Positions 1-11,395 of a DNA stretch of 64,000 bases are shown in pieces; position 1 is the first letter of the stretch, and each line of letters opens with the position of its first letter. The stretch is taken from contig JANBPK010000936.1 in the NCBI GenBank assembly GCA_027579435.1, forward strand, positions 33,206 to 97,205. The letters run 5' to 3'. The position numbers were made by a program, and so were the translations under genes. The stretch is from Candolleomyces eurysporus (taxonomy: Eukaryota > Basidiomycota > Agaricomycetes > Agaricales > Psathyrellaceae). Below the pieces are notes generated by a model that worked only from the letters and a program-made list of their open reading frames with translations, did no database searches and was not told the origin of the DNA.

Positions 1-566
1 GTCGCAAGAGCCAGGAGACACCACAGATACCGCGACACAGTGTCATTTTACCTATCCTGAAGAAGGGTCCCAGTCCGCACACTCGAATGAGTAAATGAGA
101 TGAATTTGCTTGGATGAGATTGAGATGACTAAATGAATGACAGAGAGATACAGAGATAAGTAGAGATAAATATCTAGACTGTACAGCGATTCAGATGACG
201 ATGAGCATAGGAAAGGAAATGAGTTCCGACGATGAGAGACAGTGTGTTTATCCAGAGAGGATAGCAGATGCAAAGNTGAGAGAGAGAGAAAGGAAAAACG
301 AATGAGGGATGTATGACGATACAGCCGGGGTACGGAAACACCAAAAACACCACGAAGCCCAAAATTGTGGAGGCCGGAATGAGAAAATATCGAAAATGCA
401 AGACGACGGATGAAGAGACGAAGGTGGGGTCGAATTGCATGGTTGGATGAGGATGGGGGTCTGCCAAAGGCTAGACTCGACCTAGAAAGACGATTATTGT
501 CAACATCGGTATTCCGAAAGGGTCAACGATAGAAAAACTGCCTACCTCGAGTCACGATCGGACACT
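1..566. other. Non-coding / unassigned left edge
   Basis: I see no supportable gene here. Positions 100-300 are rich in GA/TC dinucleotide-like runs, including a gagaga stretch next to an N at 276. Open frames on the minus strand here are low-complexity Ser/Leu/Phe strings typical of reading the complement of purine-rich DNA. Confidence 0.5.
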
Positions 567-790
567 TTAGATGCAAGAGTTCAACATCTGGCATGTCTGT
601 GCCTCTGCTTCGGCTTCTGGAGCAGCTACTGGTGCAGGTGCAGGTGCGGGGATAGGCGATGCAGCGACGAGGAAGCTTGAGCCTGCAAAAACGGACTGAG
701 TCAGCGCCAGGCCACAGAATTAGTAAAGGGAGATTACCCACCAGCGAAGGCAGCGACGATAGCGGTGAAGACAACACGGGTGAACTGCAT
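567..790 (-). CDS. Small secreted peptide, 54 aa, Pro/Ala-rich
   Basis: Two exons are proposed: 790-742 and 682-567, with an intron 741-683 (GTGGGT..TTTGCAG). The joined frame is 54 codons plus TAA. Residues 1-17 form a hydrophobic signal peptide (MQFTRVVFTAIVAAFAG). A PAPAPAPV stretch and an acidic/alanine run follow, and the short tail carries two cysteines (TCQMLNSCI). The size and layout fit a secreted mini-protein or precursor peptide; there is no CaaX motif, so it is not a classical farnesylated pheromone. A TATATATA element lies about 140 bp upstream on the same strand. I do not recognise the family. The start is the only ATG that begins the signal peptide. A splice into another frame is possible but gives an unconvincing Arg/Cys-rich product. 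Confidence 0.55.
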
Positions 791-930
791 TGTTATAGGA
801 GTATGTATCCGGTTTTTTCGGGATAGAGAGTGAGTGTGTGCGTGTGTCTACGCGTTGGTGAGATAGGCGACCGCGGAAGGTAAGGTAGCAAGAAGCTTTG
901 AGTGAGGAGTTTGAACCGACATCCCAGTGC

Positions 931-938
931 TATATATA
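931..938 (-). promoter_or_regulatory. TATA box for the 54-aa secreted peptide gene
   Basis: TATATATA, read on the minus strand, lies about 140 bp upstream of the ATG at 790. This spacing is usual for a highly expressed fungal gene with a roughly 100-nt leader. Confidence 0.5.
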
Positions 939-939
939 C

Positions 940-1646
940 CCTCTCTCGCATCGTATCCCTGAACTCCACTGAGCCCTGATGATTTGAATTGATTGACAAG
1001 CCTCAGAAGTTCTGGCGTACGGCAGAGCTTGCGCGGCAGGCCACCATGACCGGACAGGACAAGGCATTACCCAATTTAGGACGTTCGTATGTTCGACACT
1101 TGCTCCACTCCGACTTACTTATCTGTAGTAGCAAATATATTATGTGTACGTACTCGAGTTGGGTGGGTAGCAACGGGTGGCACAAACGAGCTTGACAGGT
1201 TCGCGTGCAGTAGGTTCCTCTGAGAAATTGAATACCGTACTCCGGAGACGCCGCACCGTCACACCCTTGTTGAAACTAAGTAGCTAATTGGCGAGTTGAG
1301 AACGGGCTTTGTGAGTACGTACATACCTCTAGTCTCCCACAACTATCATTCAGCACTCTGCGGCCGGCTAGACAGATTGCAGTCGAGTGTTTGTCCCACT
1401 CCTGGGCCAACATGGTGGCGCGAAAGAGTACCTGACGAAGCAGTGCAGGAATAAATTGCGGAACTTTTTACAAATACACTTGATCTTGAGTTGGACGACA
1501 CTGAGCGATGGCGTCGTGTCATGAGGTGGCGGGTAGAGCATAAGGGGAGCAGGAGGAATAGGTAAGATTGAGCTGGAAGCCAAGGGGATGGATGTATTCG
1601 ACGGGCGGTCTGTATTGAGGGGCTGGGAGAGTATACCACTATCCAT
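940..1646. other. Intergenic, nothing recognised
   Basis: This is the space between the secreted-peptide promoter and the 3' end of HAP3. The two minus-strand frames near 1346-1684 run through the HAP3 3' region in other frames and are not supported. Confidence 0.5.
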
Positions 1647-2269
1647 TTACTTGAACGGCGGAAAATCAGCCTGTTCACCGGCACTCAAAGGTGGGTTATC
1701 CTCGGAGCCCTGATCACGCTGCGCAGCTTGCGAAGTTGCGGAGGCTCCACTCTACGAACGTACCCAACGAGTCAGCTCGAACTCGAGGCATCTCTGACAA
1801 CAACCATTGGCGACGTACCTGTCGAAGCTTTGCTAGATGAATCTTCAACGTCTCTGCATAGTTATCAAACCCCAACGTAATCATAGCCTGCAAGATGTCC
1901 TCTCCACCTATCGTCTTCCTCTTCTCCAACTGGCACTTTTCGGCGGCTTCGGAGGTGATGAAGGAGATGAATTCAGAGACACACTCTTGGACGGTCTCTT
2001 TAGCGTCTTTGGCGATTTTGGCGCTGGGAGGGACGGAGGATTTCATGATTCGGGCGACATTTGCAATCTGAGTGTCGTGTCGAATGATGATGGATGGCTG
2101 ATGCGATGACAGAGGTGAAAGGACGTACAGGGAGGAAGCGGTCCTGCTCTCTATAGTCTCCGACTTCCCTGTCGGTGATGGGGACGGGTTCGGGAGCCTC
2201 TTGTGCTTGCACGATGGGATCCCCCGTGGCCGGGTCCGTCGAAGGCATGATAGGTTGAAGCTCGGCCAT
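1647..2269 (-). CDS. HAP3: CCAAT-binding factor subunit HAP3 / NF-YB
   Basis: This is the histone-fold B subunit of the heterotrimeric CCAAT-box binding complex (HAP2/3/5, NF-Y), a nuclear transcription factor. Three exons, all phase 0, are 2269-2129, 2067-1819 and 1718-1647, giving 153 aa. Exon 1 ends in REQDRFLP and exon 2 opens with IANVARIMK, the hallmark junction of the family. The conserved core then runs through [42 protein letters not shown] and [14 protein letters not shown] (about residues 40-130). The start is the ATG of MAELQP; the N-terminal 40 residues are acidic/Pro-rich, as in other fungal HAP3 proteins. The C-terminus is only 23 residues after the core. The neighbouring 7TM gene is divergent, sharing a promoter of about 310 bp. 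Confidence 0.95.
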
Positions 2270-2583
2270 TTCGTGTTCCTCGAGGCGACGACGGTCTAGA
2301 CAGGTGAGACAGCGAGTGGGACGACGGAGATGAGAGAAAACACGTACGAAATGTTCAAGTCCTTCTGAAAGAGGAGGTCGTCTTTCATGGTTGCTCGATG
2401 CGCGTTACCGCGTTCAATTTCCCACCCGTGATCAATGAACGCGTCTGCGCACGGGCCAGGTCCGCGGTCGTTGGTTCGACTCTCGCCGTCGCCGTGTTTA
2501 TCACTGACATCATCGCCATTACACGCCCGATTTGTATGTCTCACACATTCTCTGCTACCTCTCAACAGCGACCTCGGTAGGCC
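2270..2583. promoter_or_regulatory. Shared divergent promoter region (HAP3 / 7TM gene)
   Basis: These 314 bp separate the HAP3 ATG (minus) from the 7TM gene ATG (plus). No clear TATA box is seen on either side. Transcription of both genes must start in or near here. Confidence 0.4.
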
Positions 2584-4453
2584 ATGGCTCGTAGTAGGTT
2601 CGGTGCTAGTAATCCCCTTCTGTAGTGAGTTCTTCCACCGCTATTTCTTTCAACCATGCCAAATCATACTTGCGATTCCTAGTTACGGTCCGCTTGTAAG
2701 TTGACGCCGTTGGACCGACTGACGAGTTGCTCATACCCAACTACAGCTCATCGGCTGTTTTGTCTCACACCTGCTATTCGGAGCTTACCTTGTCCAACTC
2801 GGTACGCCACCATCTGTGCCCAGTTCCCAAGTCATCCCGGCTGACGACACAAACTTACCAGGTCATTACGTGCAAAACCCGGTAGAGGGTGAACGCTGGG
2901 GCATCTACGCGATTGGTACGTTTGTCCAAAGAGAGTCTCAAAGATATATATAACTCTGACCCCCTCGGAACCCTTGCAGTGGCAGCTGTAGCAGTTCTCG
3001 AGCTGGCCGCTATGATCCTCTTGTCGATTTACACTGCGAGAGCCCTATTCGACCCCCTCGGACCCAAGCACAATATCATGTACTCGAGATGGAGTCTGGT
3101 CTCCCCAGCCTTGTACGGCGCAGGTGAGCCGTCACTTGAACATGCTTCTTCGACGACACCGTTTAGATCGTCCTGGGATGACAGTTGCTCTCATTGTACA
3201 TATGTTCTTTGCGTGGTACGGCTTGAGTATCGTTTCACACTCCTGGTCCCTGACGGCCTCCTTCTAGGAAGATTCGAACTCTCGGACGGAATCGATGGGC
3301 CAGGATCGTGATTCCATCCATTATATGCGTGGTGACGGTGACGCAGTTTGTCGGCGCCCTTGGGATAACCATTCGCGTGAGTTATCTGGATCCAATAACT
3401 TCAGCCCCTTGGAGTTAACACGAACACTAAACTACCTTCTGGTCTTCTATTTATGTTTCGTGGACGCTTCAAACGACGAAAGTTCGCTCAAGCAATCGGG
3501 GTAGATACTGAACCAAAAGTCTTGGAGGTCTTTGTCGCTATTCAACGTTGCGCTACTCTCGCCTGCGATACCCTCATCACGGTTAGCATGGTCGTTATTG
3601 TGCGTTTCTTCGTTTTCTACCTTCTATCGAGGGAACAAACACTAACCCAATCTCACTTTATATTCAGCTGATGCAATATAAGAGCAAAACCCAACTCCCG
3701 GCAACGCAGAGTCTTCTCAACAAATTGACTATAAACGCTGTGGAGAATGGAGCTGTGACGATGGTCTTTACTGCGTTGAGTTTGGCGTTTTACCTCGGGC
3801 AGCCGGATACGTTTGTGCATTCTGGATTGTGAGTTGAAACTTTAGCGTCTGGTTCTTGTTCTCCCCATTCGTTCGTTTCTTCCGTCCTTCTTATTCCACT
3901 CTGCTCTCTCCCGAGCTTTCCTTTCGATCGAGCCTATGGAGATGAACTGACTGACGGACCTCGTTATTTTCGTACCCTCCAACTCGTCGAGAAGTCAAGA
4001 AGCGGTTGGAAGACTGTACGTAAATGCTTTACTTTGCAATCATCGTCCCTCACCCTTTCCTTCGGCACTAGATACGCAAACGTTCTAATGGCAAGTCTCA
4101 ATGGCCGAACCCTTCATAAATGGGAACGTCGAGTTGTAAGCAACCACGAATCGGACTATCTGAGCTCTCACGAGGCAACTGCGGCAATTCCGCTTTACGA
4201 TACGACGGAGATGGACTCCACCCACGCTCGCCCGCCGAGTTGGCCAAGGAGGGCTTGGAGGATTGCGATGAAAGAGTTTACGGTAAATCGGGAGACGTAT
4301 CATCAGCTCGGCAGGATGAAAAAGCGCACTGCTGTGGGTATTGAAGATGCAGATGAACGACGTACCACTACTGGTCGAGCGAGTGGTCCTTCGACCAAGC
4401 CCGACTTACACGATGATGTGCCTAAAATTAATTCAGCATCTAGCCATATGTAG
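2584..4453 (+). CDS. Seven-transmembrane protein, DUF6534 family (381 aa)
   Basis: The model has eleven exons: 2584-2624, 2683-2695, 2747-2801, 2862-2915, 2980-3123, 3167-3215, 3268-3376, 3483-3599, 3668-3828, 3995-4015 and 4072-4453. Every junction has GT..AG ends and all phases agree. Exons 2 (13 nt) and 10 (21 nt) are microexons. The protein starts MARSRFGASNPLLYYGPLLIG and has hydrophobic segments typical of seven helices (for example CFVSHLLFGAYLVQL, VAAVAVLELAAMILLSI, TVALIVHMFFAW). The last part (LLNKLTINAVENGAV ... RLYANVLMASLNGR) matches the DUF6534 signature that ends in a 'NVLLASLNAR'-like motif. The cytoplasmic tail of about 120 residues is hydrophilic. The family is abundant in Agaricomycetes and has no established biochemical role; receptor or membrane-scaffold functions are guesses. 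Two decayed relatives lie at 24.0-24.5 and 32.6-33.5 kb. Confidence 0.88.
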
Positions 4454-5446
4454 CACCACTAATCTGGTCGACCGATGAGAAGGCTGTTCAAAAATAATAC
4501 CAATTGATTGTTGAAACGTCTCCTTTAAACCCTGACAAACCACAGCTTTTTCTGGGGGCCGGTCGTCTTTTCCACCTTGCCGTGGCTAAAATCCCCTCTA
4601 CGCACCCGCCTCCGCTCAATCACCTCGAGCTCCTGTCTCAACCAAGAACCGCCATCAGAGTATCAATGTCATATCATAAAGCACCACTGCCTCCTCCGCG
4701 CGCTCGAGGATGATCGATTCCTCAATTTGAATATGTATAGGCTGATCTGGACTGATGTTCAGATAGCCTTAGTCTTCTTACAGTTGCCGCTCCTTTTGCT
4801 CATCAACAATGTTACTGCGTTGATTGATTGATGTACATAATATGTCGCTCGGTGGCCCACGGCAAGGCTGACAAAGAGGCAAGATCTACCTGTTTCGTTG
4901 TTACAATTCGATTAGCCGACAAGGCAGATCGCTCAACGGCAGGAGCACTTCTATACCAGACTGAACTCGAAATAATCAGTAAAGCACGCTCCAATGCTCG
5001 TTGTTTGAAGAGGAGAGGTTAACATGAAGCACCGCCGGCGAATTAAGAAGCATCTGGATGACTGGAACCGATATGTACTCGAGCGGGGTTATAGCGGAAC
5101 GTAGTATGAGCGCTGTGTTGGAAGCTTCGGAAAATGTGATGCGAATCTATCGCGCTGTCACTCTGCACATTGCCAGGAGAGATGAAAACGCAAAGCCCAT
5201 ATGTCATACAGCCGTCTTGGTTTTGATGCAACGCAGTTCGGGATTGGACGAAGGCTGATGGTCTCCGTCATGCATCCGCCTTGAATGTTTCACGGTGTCT
5301 TAAGGGAATTTCGTATTGAGGTATAAAAAGGCGGGGGAGTCGAGCAGGAGTCCTCATCGTCACCAACAGCTCTCCTAGCCACTCAGCAAAAAGCAAGCCT
5401 TTCCTTTCAACTACCAACTTCTTTACTCCCTGCACATTCTATCACG
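4454..5446. other. Intergenic, leading into secreted-protein promoter
   Basis: No gene is supported between the 7TM stop and the secreted-protein start apart from the TATA element at 5322. Short frames on both strands lack codon character or splice support. Confidence 0.5.
5322..5329 (+). promoter_or_regulatory. TATA box (TATAAAAA)
   Basis: TATAAAAA lies 118-125 bp upstream of the ATG at 5447, and a C/T-rich leader follows it. It is the strongest core promoter element seen in the window and suggests high, regulated expression of the secreted protein. Confidence 0.65.
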
Positions 5447-5975
5447 ATGCGAGTATCCTTTGCCACACTCCTCCCCCTCGTCGCCACCTTGACCGCCTGG
5501 GTCGCCACTGCGCACGTCGTACGTCTCCTGCATTTCTAATGTTCAATCAATCAGCTGACCGATCTTTTTCTCTCTTCTCCCCTACCCGCTTACCTCCACC
5601 ATCTCTTCGAATTTATCTAGCATGACGGCACGACCCCCCTCGAAGCCCGCGAGTGGGTAGACGAGCTCAACGCACGCGACCTCGACTTTGTCTCCGAAGT
5701 CCTCGAGCGCCGCGAAGTCCTCTCCGAATTCTCCACACGCGATTTGGTGGATGAACTCCGAGACCGATTGGAGAGGCGTGGAAACATTATTTCCAAGCCC
5801 TCGTTCAAGTGCCCGTACTGCGGAACCAAGTACTCTACGGCTCAGGCGGTGCGTTGTTCTCTGCGTGATACTATGTTGTCCGTTACTGATTGATTTGCAC
5901 TTACAGGCGAAGGATTGTGCGACCAAGCCTCGCATTTTGGGCGGCTGCAAGGTTGGAAACGCTGTGAGGACGTAA
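5447..5975 (+). CDS. Small secreted Cys-containing protein (122 aa)
   Basis: Three phase-0 exons are 5447-5518, 5621-5848 and 5907-5975. Residues 1-22 form a signal peptide (MRVSFATLLPLVATLTAWVATA). The middle is charged and helical, with a repeated VDEL motif (EWVDELNARDL ... DLVDELRDRLERR) and ERR dibasic sites that could be cut by a Kex2-type protease. The C-terminal part, KCPYCGTKYSTAQ ... DCATKP ... GGC, contains CxxC and two further cysteines, suggesting a small zinc- or disulfide-stabilised fold. The architecture resembles candidate secreted effectors of basidiomycetes; the function is unknown. The ATG is the first one after the leader and starts the signal peptide. A TATA box sits upstream. 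Confidence 0.85.
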
Positions 5976-7589
5976 AGAATCCTCAATCAAGTATTCGGTT
6001 ACTGGATTGGCTCGGCGGTTAGTCGAGCTAGATGGTTATAAATTATCCTTAGTTTGCTCGTCCGTACATACACTGCAGTACGGCTTGTGCTTATAATCTT
6101 AATCTTGATTACGAGGTTCATATGAGGATGAAGCTCGTAGCTGTTAGCTCGGCCGTCGAGGATACTCATCGTCCGAAGAGGCGGTCGCTTCGCCGACCCA
6201 GCGAGGTTGCTTTGAGCAGAAGACAAATACGGATTCGTCCCGGTTTTGACTTTGTAGGTATGAGCTGCGTACCTCAATGTCTGCTGTACTTCATCTGCTA
6301 TAAGTAAGGTGTTACCTCACGCCTCAATCATGTTCCAGCCTTTCGAACAGCCCAATCACCCGATCAAAAACTTTCAATACATTGTAGCGTGTCATTGAAA
6401 ATATGCGTATACTGATCGTAGGGTTCCCAGGTTTACATGAGTGAGCATGCAAATCAACCCGTTGTCTACCTACTTTACGCCGCAATGCGACTAGATCCTG
6501 TCGGCCTTCGGCGTTGAAGACGCCATACGTCTGTTTGAATCCAGTTTACCTCCGTCCGATCTCTTCTTCGACGCTGGAGGCTTAGCAACCAATTCCAACT
6601 CCACAGCTCTAGTCGTCACCGATTTGAGGGCGTTTCTCTAACGCTGTCTTTCCCTTCTATCTTGTCTCTTATTCTTTGGGAGTCAACGACTCTTGCACCA
6701 TTCGACGGTCATCAGAGCCCAAACGAGCCCTCACCACGTCAGAATCGGTTCGGTGCTCGTCCACTCTTCCAAACTGGGTTATTGGCAGGAGTCGAAACTC
6801 ATTTTCGACTCCCTTGCCGGTGTTGCACTCTTGAAGATGTGGGACATCGTGGATTCGCAGGAGTTGCTGACCCCTCAAAAGCAAGGATTTAGGTCCTGGT
6901 AGTTGAAACCGTCCACTTCTGAAATGGAATTGCATACGATATATTGCAGATCGTGGACCAGCAGGAATTACTAACTCCTCTGTATGGCACGATCCTGGAG
7001 TCAGTGACTTTGTGGTTCTCTCATTTTCCCTAATTAATCTTCGCTCACACAGCATGTTACCTCACCATTGAGGAGGCAATGTCTCACCCCCTTCATCAAG
7101 TCACTCCATGAACATGCCACCTTCACGTCTTTTGAACGAGTACTGAAAATAAGAAATATTTAATCTAATTTATACGAGAAGAGTTACAGTTACAGACCAG
7201 CCCGGAGCAGCCATCCTTGCCCTTGCCCTCAGCACTCCCATCATGCTCGAAAGTGCTAACCCTCCTGGAACGGTACCTTGTCCATGAGGGGAGAAAGTGC
7301 ACTTGCCTTGAGGAAGTGGAACACAAGGCAGGCCGTTCTTGAACTGAGGCTGGATCAAACAAAGGAGTCCAGGACCCCGAAGCGCTGGAGGACCCATACA
7401 CAGAGTCGTCGATTCCTCCCATTCTCAATCCCTTTGGAATGTGCATGTGAACTATAGACGAGGCGGCTGTTCGCCGATCCTAGTACGTGCATCACCCAGG
7501 TTGAGGCTAATTATCAACGATTTTGACCTAACGTTTCGAACTCCGATCCAGGTCCACGATTGCTACGTTGCAAAATGCAAACCTGATCC
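5976..7589. other. Unassigned region with a degenerate direct repeat
   Basis: No complete gene model could be built. Positions 6480-6990 contain fragments with coding-like character on the plus strand. A short segment encoding an IVDSQELLTP-like peptide (about 6845-6875) is repeated at about 6950-6980 as IVDQQELLTP, suggesting a decayed or locally duplicated gene. On the minus strand, 7165-7446 has two overlapping frames (93 and 75 codons) with no recognisable family. I regard the stretch as gene relics plus intergenic DNA. Confidence 0.35.
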
Positions 7590-8741
7590 ATGACCGACCT
7601 CGCAGAACCGGTAGCAAGACTGCTCAGTCAGGTGCCTCACCATGAGTCCAAATACCTCATACCTATGGACGATACGGTGGTAGTCTCGTTGTTCGCCTCC
7701 GCTGTCAACCCCGATTCACCGGAAGCACACATACCGCAAACACTGGGAACAACATTCGAATCTCCAGAGGGTGCATTAATCCAGCTGTATGAAGCCTTTG
7801 AAGCTGAAAAGTCCAATTTTGACTTGACGTCCCCCAAATCATTCATAAATACGGCCGTTGCCATTCGCCATACGTTAGTGCGTAACCGCGTCGAGCCTCA
7901 CTTCAGGCGACTTTCTCCTGGCAGCTTGGCTGCTCTGAAGTGGTGAGCACCGTTGCATTTAGAAATAAACTAAACTTTTTTACATGCCACTGGCAGGGCC
8001 ATATCTTCCTATGCTCTTATTATCAACCCACTATCGTCTATACGCCTCCGGCGGCTCCGTATGGGCCCTGAGCAGACTTGGGGATTTGGTCTGTTTGCTC
8101 GGCGCCACATTCCGAAAGGTTCTACGATCTGGGAGGCCATTGGCATCTGTCCTGGAGATAACTCGTCCAGCCACTCCGAACTTTCATGCATTATCATCGC
8201 AGAGGGTCAGAACCAACCTACAGGAACAGAGCGAGTTTTGTGTGGGCCACTCCGCATGGTGAACCACCGCTGTCACACCTTCAATGCCGAGGTACAGTGA
8301 CTTAGTTTCTCCGCCCGCCACCACAGTCTAATTAAAATTAAGTTTGTTTTCATTGACAACACATCCGCATTTGTGGTCGAGGCAGTTAACGACATCGAAG
8401 CGGGCTCTGAGATCACCGTGAACTACGGTCCTTTGTGGTTCGACGGTGATTGCCCTTGTCAGGACTGCGAACTGTCCGTGAATAGGCTCTCAACACAGCC
8501 CATTCCATCGGCAGCCCTACCGTCCTCTGCTCTCCTTTCCTCGATCCAATCACGCAGTAACACTCTCCTCAAGCGTAAATTAAAACGTAAATTAGAACGT
8601 TATCGAAAACTCGCTCGGGAAGACGAAAGTAGGATGATACAAAAGAGGGCTAAGAAGGGGGAAAGACAACGTAGAAAGAGGAGGGAGAACAGGCGCATGA
8701 AAGCCCTACAACAGGAGAGCAACACTGGGGTGGCTGGCTAG
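7590..8741 (+). CDS. SET-domain protein, putative lysine methyltransferase (348 aa)
   Basis: Three exons are 7590-7942, 7997-8291 and 8343-8741, with all phases consistent. The SET core lies at about residues 135-265. It has a WGFGLFARRHIPKGSTI-like N-terminal SET motif, the NHRCHTFNAE motif corresponding to the SAM-binding NHSCxPN block, and EITVNYG corresponding to the catalytic-tyrosine ExTxxYG block. A short CPCQDCE cluster right after it resembles a minimal post-SET zinc site. No pre-SET cysteine cluster is seen. The last 80 residues are strongly basic (Lys/Arg-rich, predicted coiled or nuclear-targeting). Likely activity is SAM-dependent protein lysine methylation; the target is unknown. 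The ATG chosen is the first one in frame, and the 117-codon first exon has no identified domain. Confidence 0.82.
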
Positions 8742-8982
8742 GAATAACTATTGACCAAGCTCAAAACCTTCCTATTTGTAATACCACACTCTACTGACCT
8801 CAATGACCTTGATACAACCATTTGCTTTGCTTAAACACTCCCTTATCTTCTCTATGCACTATGACTACTGTTGCACTATATATAGTGGACTCTAGCAAAT
8901 GTAGCTTAGGCGGGGGGCAGATGTGCACGAAAATGGTATCTATTTGTTATTTAAAGAGTACTACAGATAAATCATAACATAT
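8742..8982. other. 3' flank of SET gene
   Basis: AT-richer DNA of 240 bp separates the SET gene stop from the converging remnant on the other strand. No feature is seen. Confidence 0.4.
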
Positions 8983-9820
8983 TTACTTGCGGAGGCGAGC
9001 TCGAGCATTTGGCTTCGCACGTACATTGGCGGCAGCACTGTCACTGCCATCATCAATGGCATCGAGGGTAGCCTCAGTCTCATCGGTGGTTAGGCTACTT
9101 GGAATCGGAAGTCGTTCAATCATATAATGAAATATCAGAAAACATGATTACCACGTCTACTATGAATCCACGGATGTTAGAAAGTAAGAAGAAAAAAAAC
9201 ATCCGTCACTTGTATCATTGTACACCATGAATCAAATGCCTTCCTCTTCTACGTCCCCCTCTCGCCTAGCCATTCGCTTCAGCAAAACATCTCCATTCTG
9301 CACCTGTGGAACAGCAGCCAACTCTTTCTTTACTACAGTAGCGTGTTGAGCAACATCAAAGGGGGAGTTGCTTGGGCTGGTCACGTCGAGGGTGGCAAGG
9401 TTAGCGTTGGGAAACGCGTTGGTCCCATTGGCTGGAACGATCGATGTCTTTCACATCCGATCTGAGGCTTTCGTGCCACATCTGCTCCTCAGAAGCCTTC
9501 TTTCAGGCTCGGTAGGCGCTAATCGTTGGCCAACGCATGGAGTGAATGATTCCCTCCGGTAAGCGGCCCTCATAGCGCAGTGCAGTGATCACATCCAAGT
9601 AGCTCAACTCACGATATTCCTGCCGTAGGGCCTCGTCCAATTCTATTTCGGCCTTCACCAGTTTATCGTTGAAATTTCTCGTAATGAGTGTACCGGCCAA
9701 GGTTGTTCCCCGGGAAAGGCGGGTATATACAACAACGTTTGTCTCTCGAGTTTTCCCTTGCAGAATAATCCGACATCGCAAAATTCGGCAGAATTGGGAT
9801 ACGAGTTCATAATTATGCAT
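8983..9820 (-). pseudogene. Decayed gene of unknown family
   Basis: Three blocks with good coding character lie in order on the minus strand but are not joined by a clean frame. Block 1 (9820-9410) reads through RNFNDKLVKAEIELDEALRQ and SYLDVITALRYEGRLP, meets an in-frame TGA at 9505-9503, then continues as KKASEEQMWHESLRSD in the same frame. Block 2 (about 9440-9233) encodes ANLATLDVTSPSNSP and GDVLLKRMARREGDVEEEG, then stops. Block 3 (about 9110-8983) encodes SSLTTDETEATLDAIDD and ends with a basic tail and TAA. The nonsense codon and frame changes suggest a broken gene. I cannot name the family. The codon could instead be a sequencing error, in which case this is a live gene with two introns. 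Confidence 0.4.
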
Positions 9821-9892
9821 TCAGTTATAATATTAAACGATTCAGTATTGCTGATTGTAACACCCGTGCAACGTCTGAATGATGGGCAGTGC

Positions 9893-9957
9893 CAAGTTCA
9901 ACTCTTTGATTCATTCCGTGTATATGTCACGCCTGATGCGGTCGTGGATCAAAGGCG
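9893..9957. repeat. Degenerate dispersed repeat, copy 1
   Basis: The segment starting cagtgccaagttcaact, with a downstream 'gcggtcgtggat' part, matches imperfectly a segment at 12170-12237 (cagtgccttcaactttgg ... gcgctcatggat). It is probably a remnant of an old local duplication around the second 7TM gene. Confidence 0.35.
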
Positions 9958-10100
9958 ATCATGGGTGGGGACGGCTAGCTTTTGTTTCCGTCGTGATCAG
10001 TCTTCATAGGGGTGACGGAAGTTTGAATAGGGCTTCACTGAGGGATAATATTATTGTCGTTCATCCAAACAAATCCTTCTCCTTCAACTATCTAAACCTT

Positions 10101-11395
10101 CTAGGTATCCACTCCTTCTCTGGTCTGTTCCTCAAGCATTCTAGATGTAGTAGGGTCTGCTGAATTGCTCTCTTGACCATGGTCCACCTCAGCAACGTCC
10201 CTGTTTCTACCAAACTGATGGTAGAGAACCGACTGGGGGAAAGAGCTCTCGGCTGTTTGGTGAGCGAAGTTGATGGGATTAGTGATGACACCGTCTTCCA
10301 CTGTTGGGAATTTCACCCAAGAGCGACCCGTTGTAACTCGGAATATGATCATCTGGGGTGAAAGAGCCTGCCAGGAGGTAAGTGCTCTAGTAGAGGACCA
10401 GAGTCGTCCGGATGTAGATTATACTCACAGTGAAAGACCNAAAAAAGGCCGTCGCATACCCCTAACAGGACCATAGCTCCATAGCTCTTCTGTTGAGCTC
10501 CCGAGAAAGCGACGATTACTGAAACGAGCCCAAAACATGCAAGAGGTAGCGCCGACTCAATCAATATAGCTGCGACTCCAGTATAAAGCTGCATGCTCCT
10601 CTCTGGGAGCGCTTTATGCAGCCTCCTGCGTGCGCGAAAGAGGTGAGATGCAATGAGGACCGTTACAATGATGTTCGTCAGCACAACCAACGCTGGCCAA
10701 ACCACCATGTAGGGACCGGCATCCTTAAATGAAAGCTGGAGCGTAATGACCATTGACGTCACAAAAATAGCTGTTGCTCATTATTGTGAATATATGAGAT
10801 GATCGCAGTTGCCTAGACCACCACGTACCGAATGACGAGACATACGTCGCGGCAGGTAGGACCACTACCCACCGATAACCGGCGCAAACAACGTAGCAGC
10901 GGTAAATCTATCACAAGACATGATGGATGAAGCTTTCAAAATACTTGTAATGAGATACAGTCGACTTACCAGCAATCCATCTCCTAGGAGCACCACAAGC
11001 TCTGAAGTAACGTTCGTTACGAGTTGAGACCAGCTGAGCCTTTCGTGGGTCGACAGTCTTGGAATGTCCAGGCCAGATGCCGCTGTAAGGAGGACTTGGA
11101 AAAACCGGGCAACTTCAAACGATCCGATAATGGTTGAAAGCACTGTGATCAAAAAGCTGATAGTGATATATCTTCTTCTTCCGCTCCTCAAGGGTCCTGG
11201 AGTTTCCAAGAACACTGAGAGCCCGTATAAAGCCATGAAGATCTGAATGCCTGAGGATGTGAACGTCAAAGTAAAGCAGGAGAAATAGCCGTTTGACATA
11301 CCCACTCCAACCATGGTCAAGATGAAGTTTGCATATATAGTACGACCATAGATCATTCCATATTTTTCCGCCTCGAGGCTGTTGCGTTCTGGCAT
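10101..11395 (-). CDS. Seven-transmembrane protein, basidiomycete family (370 aa)
   Basis: Four exons are 11395-10970, 10907-10829, 10770-10429 and 10367-10101. Exon 3 contains an N at 10440; ignoring that base gives GLFWSFT|ALSPQMIIFRVTTGRS with matching phases, whereas counting it breaks the frame. Hydrophobic helices include the TIYANFILTMVGVGM region, GIQIFMALYGLSVF, ITISFLITVLSTIIG and ELVVLLGDGLL followed by IYRCYVV. 'GDGLLIYRCY' and 'LSPQMIIFRVTTGRSW' are hallmark motifs of a large mushroom 7TM family of unknown function. The hydrophilic tail of about 80 residues is probably cytosolic. Start: the ATG of MPERNSLEAE, which matches the usual N-terminus; an upstream in-frame extension lacks an ATG. 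Confidence 0.83.

Noticed and set aside
1346..1684. 112- and 92-codon minus-strand ORFs
   Set aside because: They overlap the last exon of HAP3 in other frames and have no splice or domain support.
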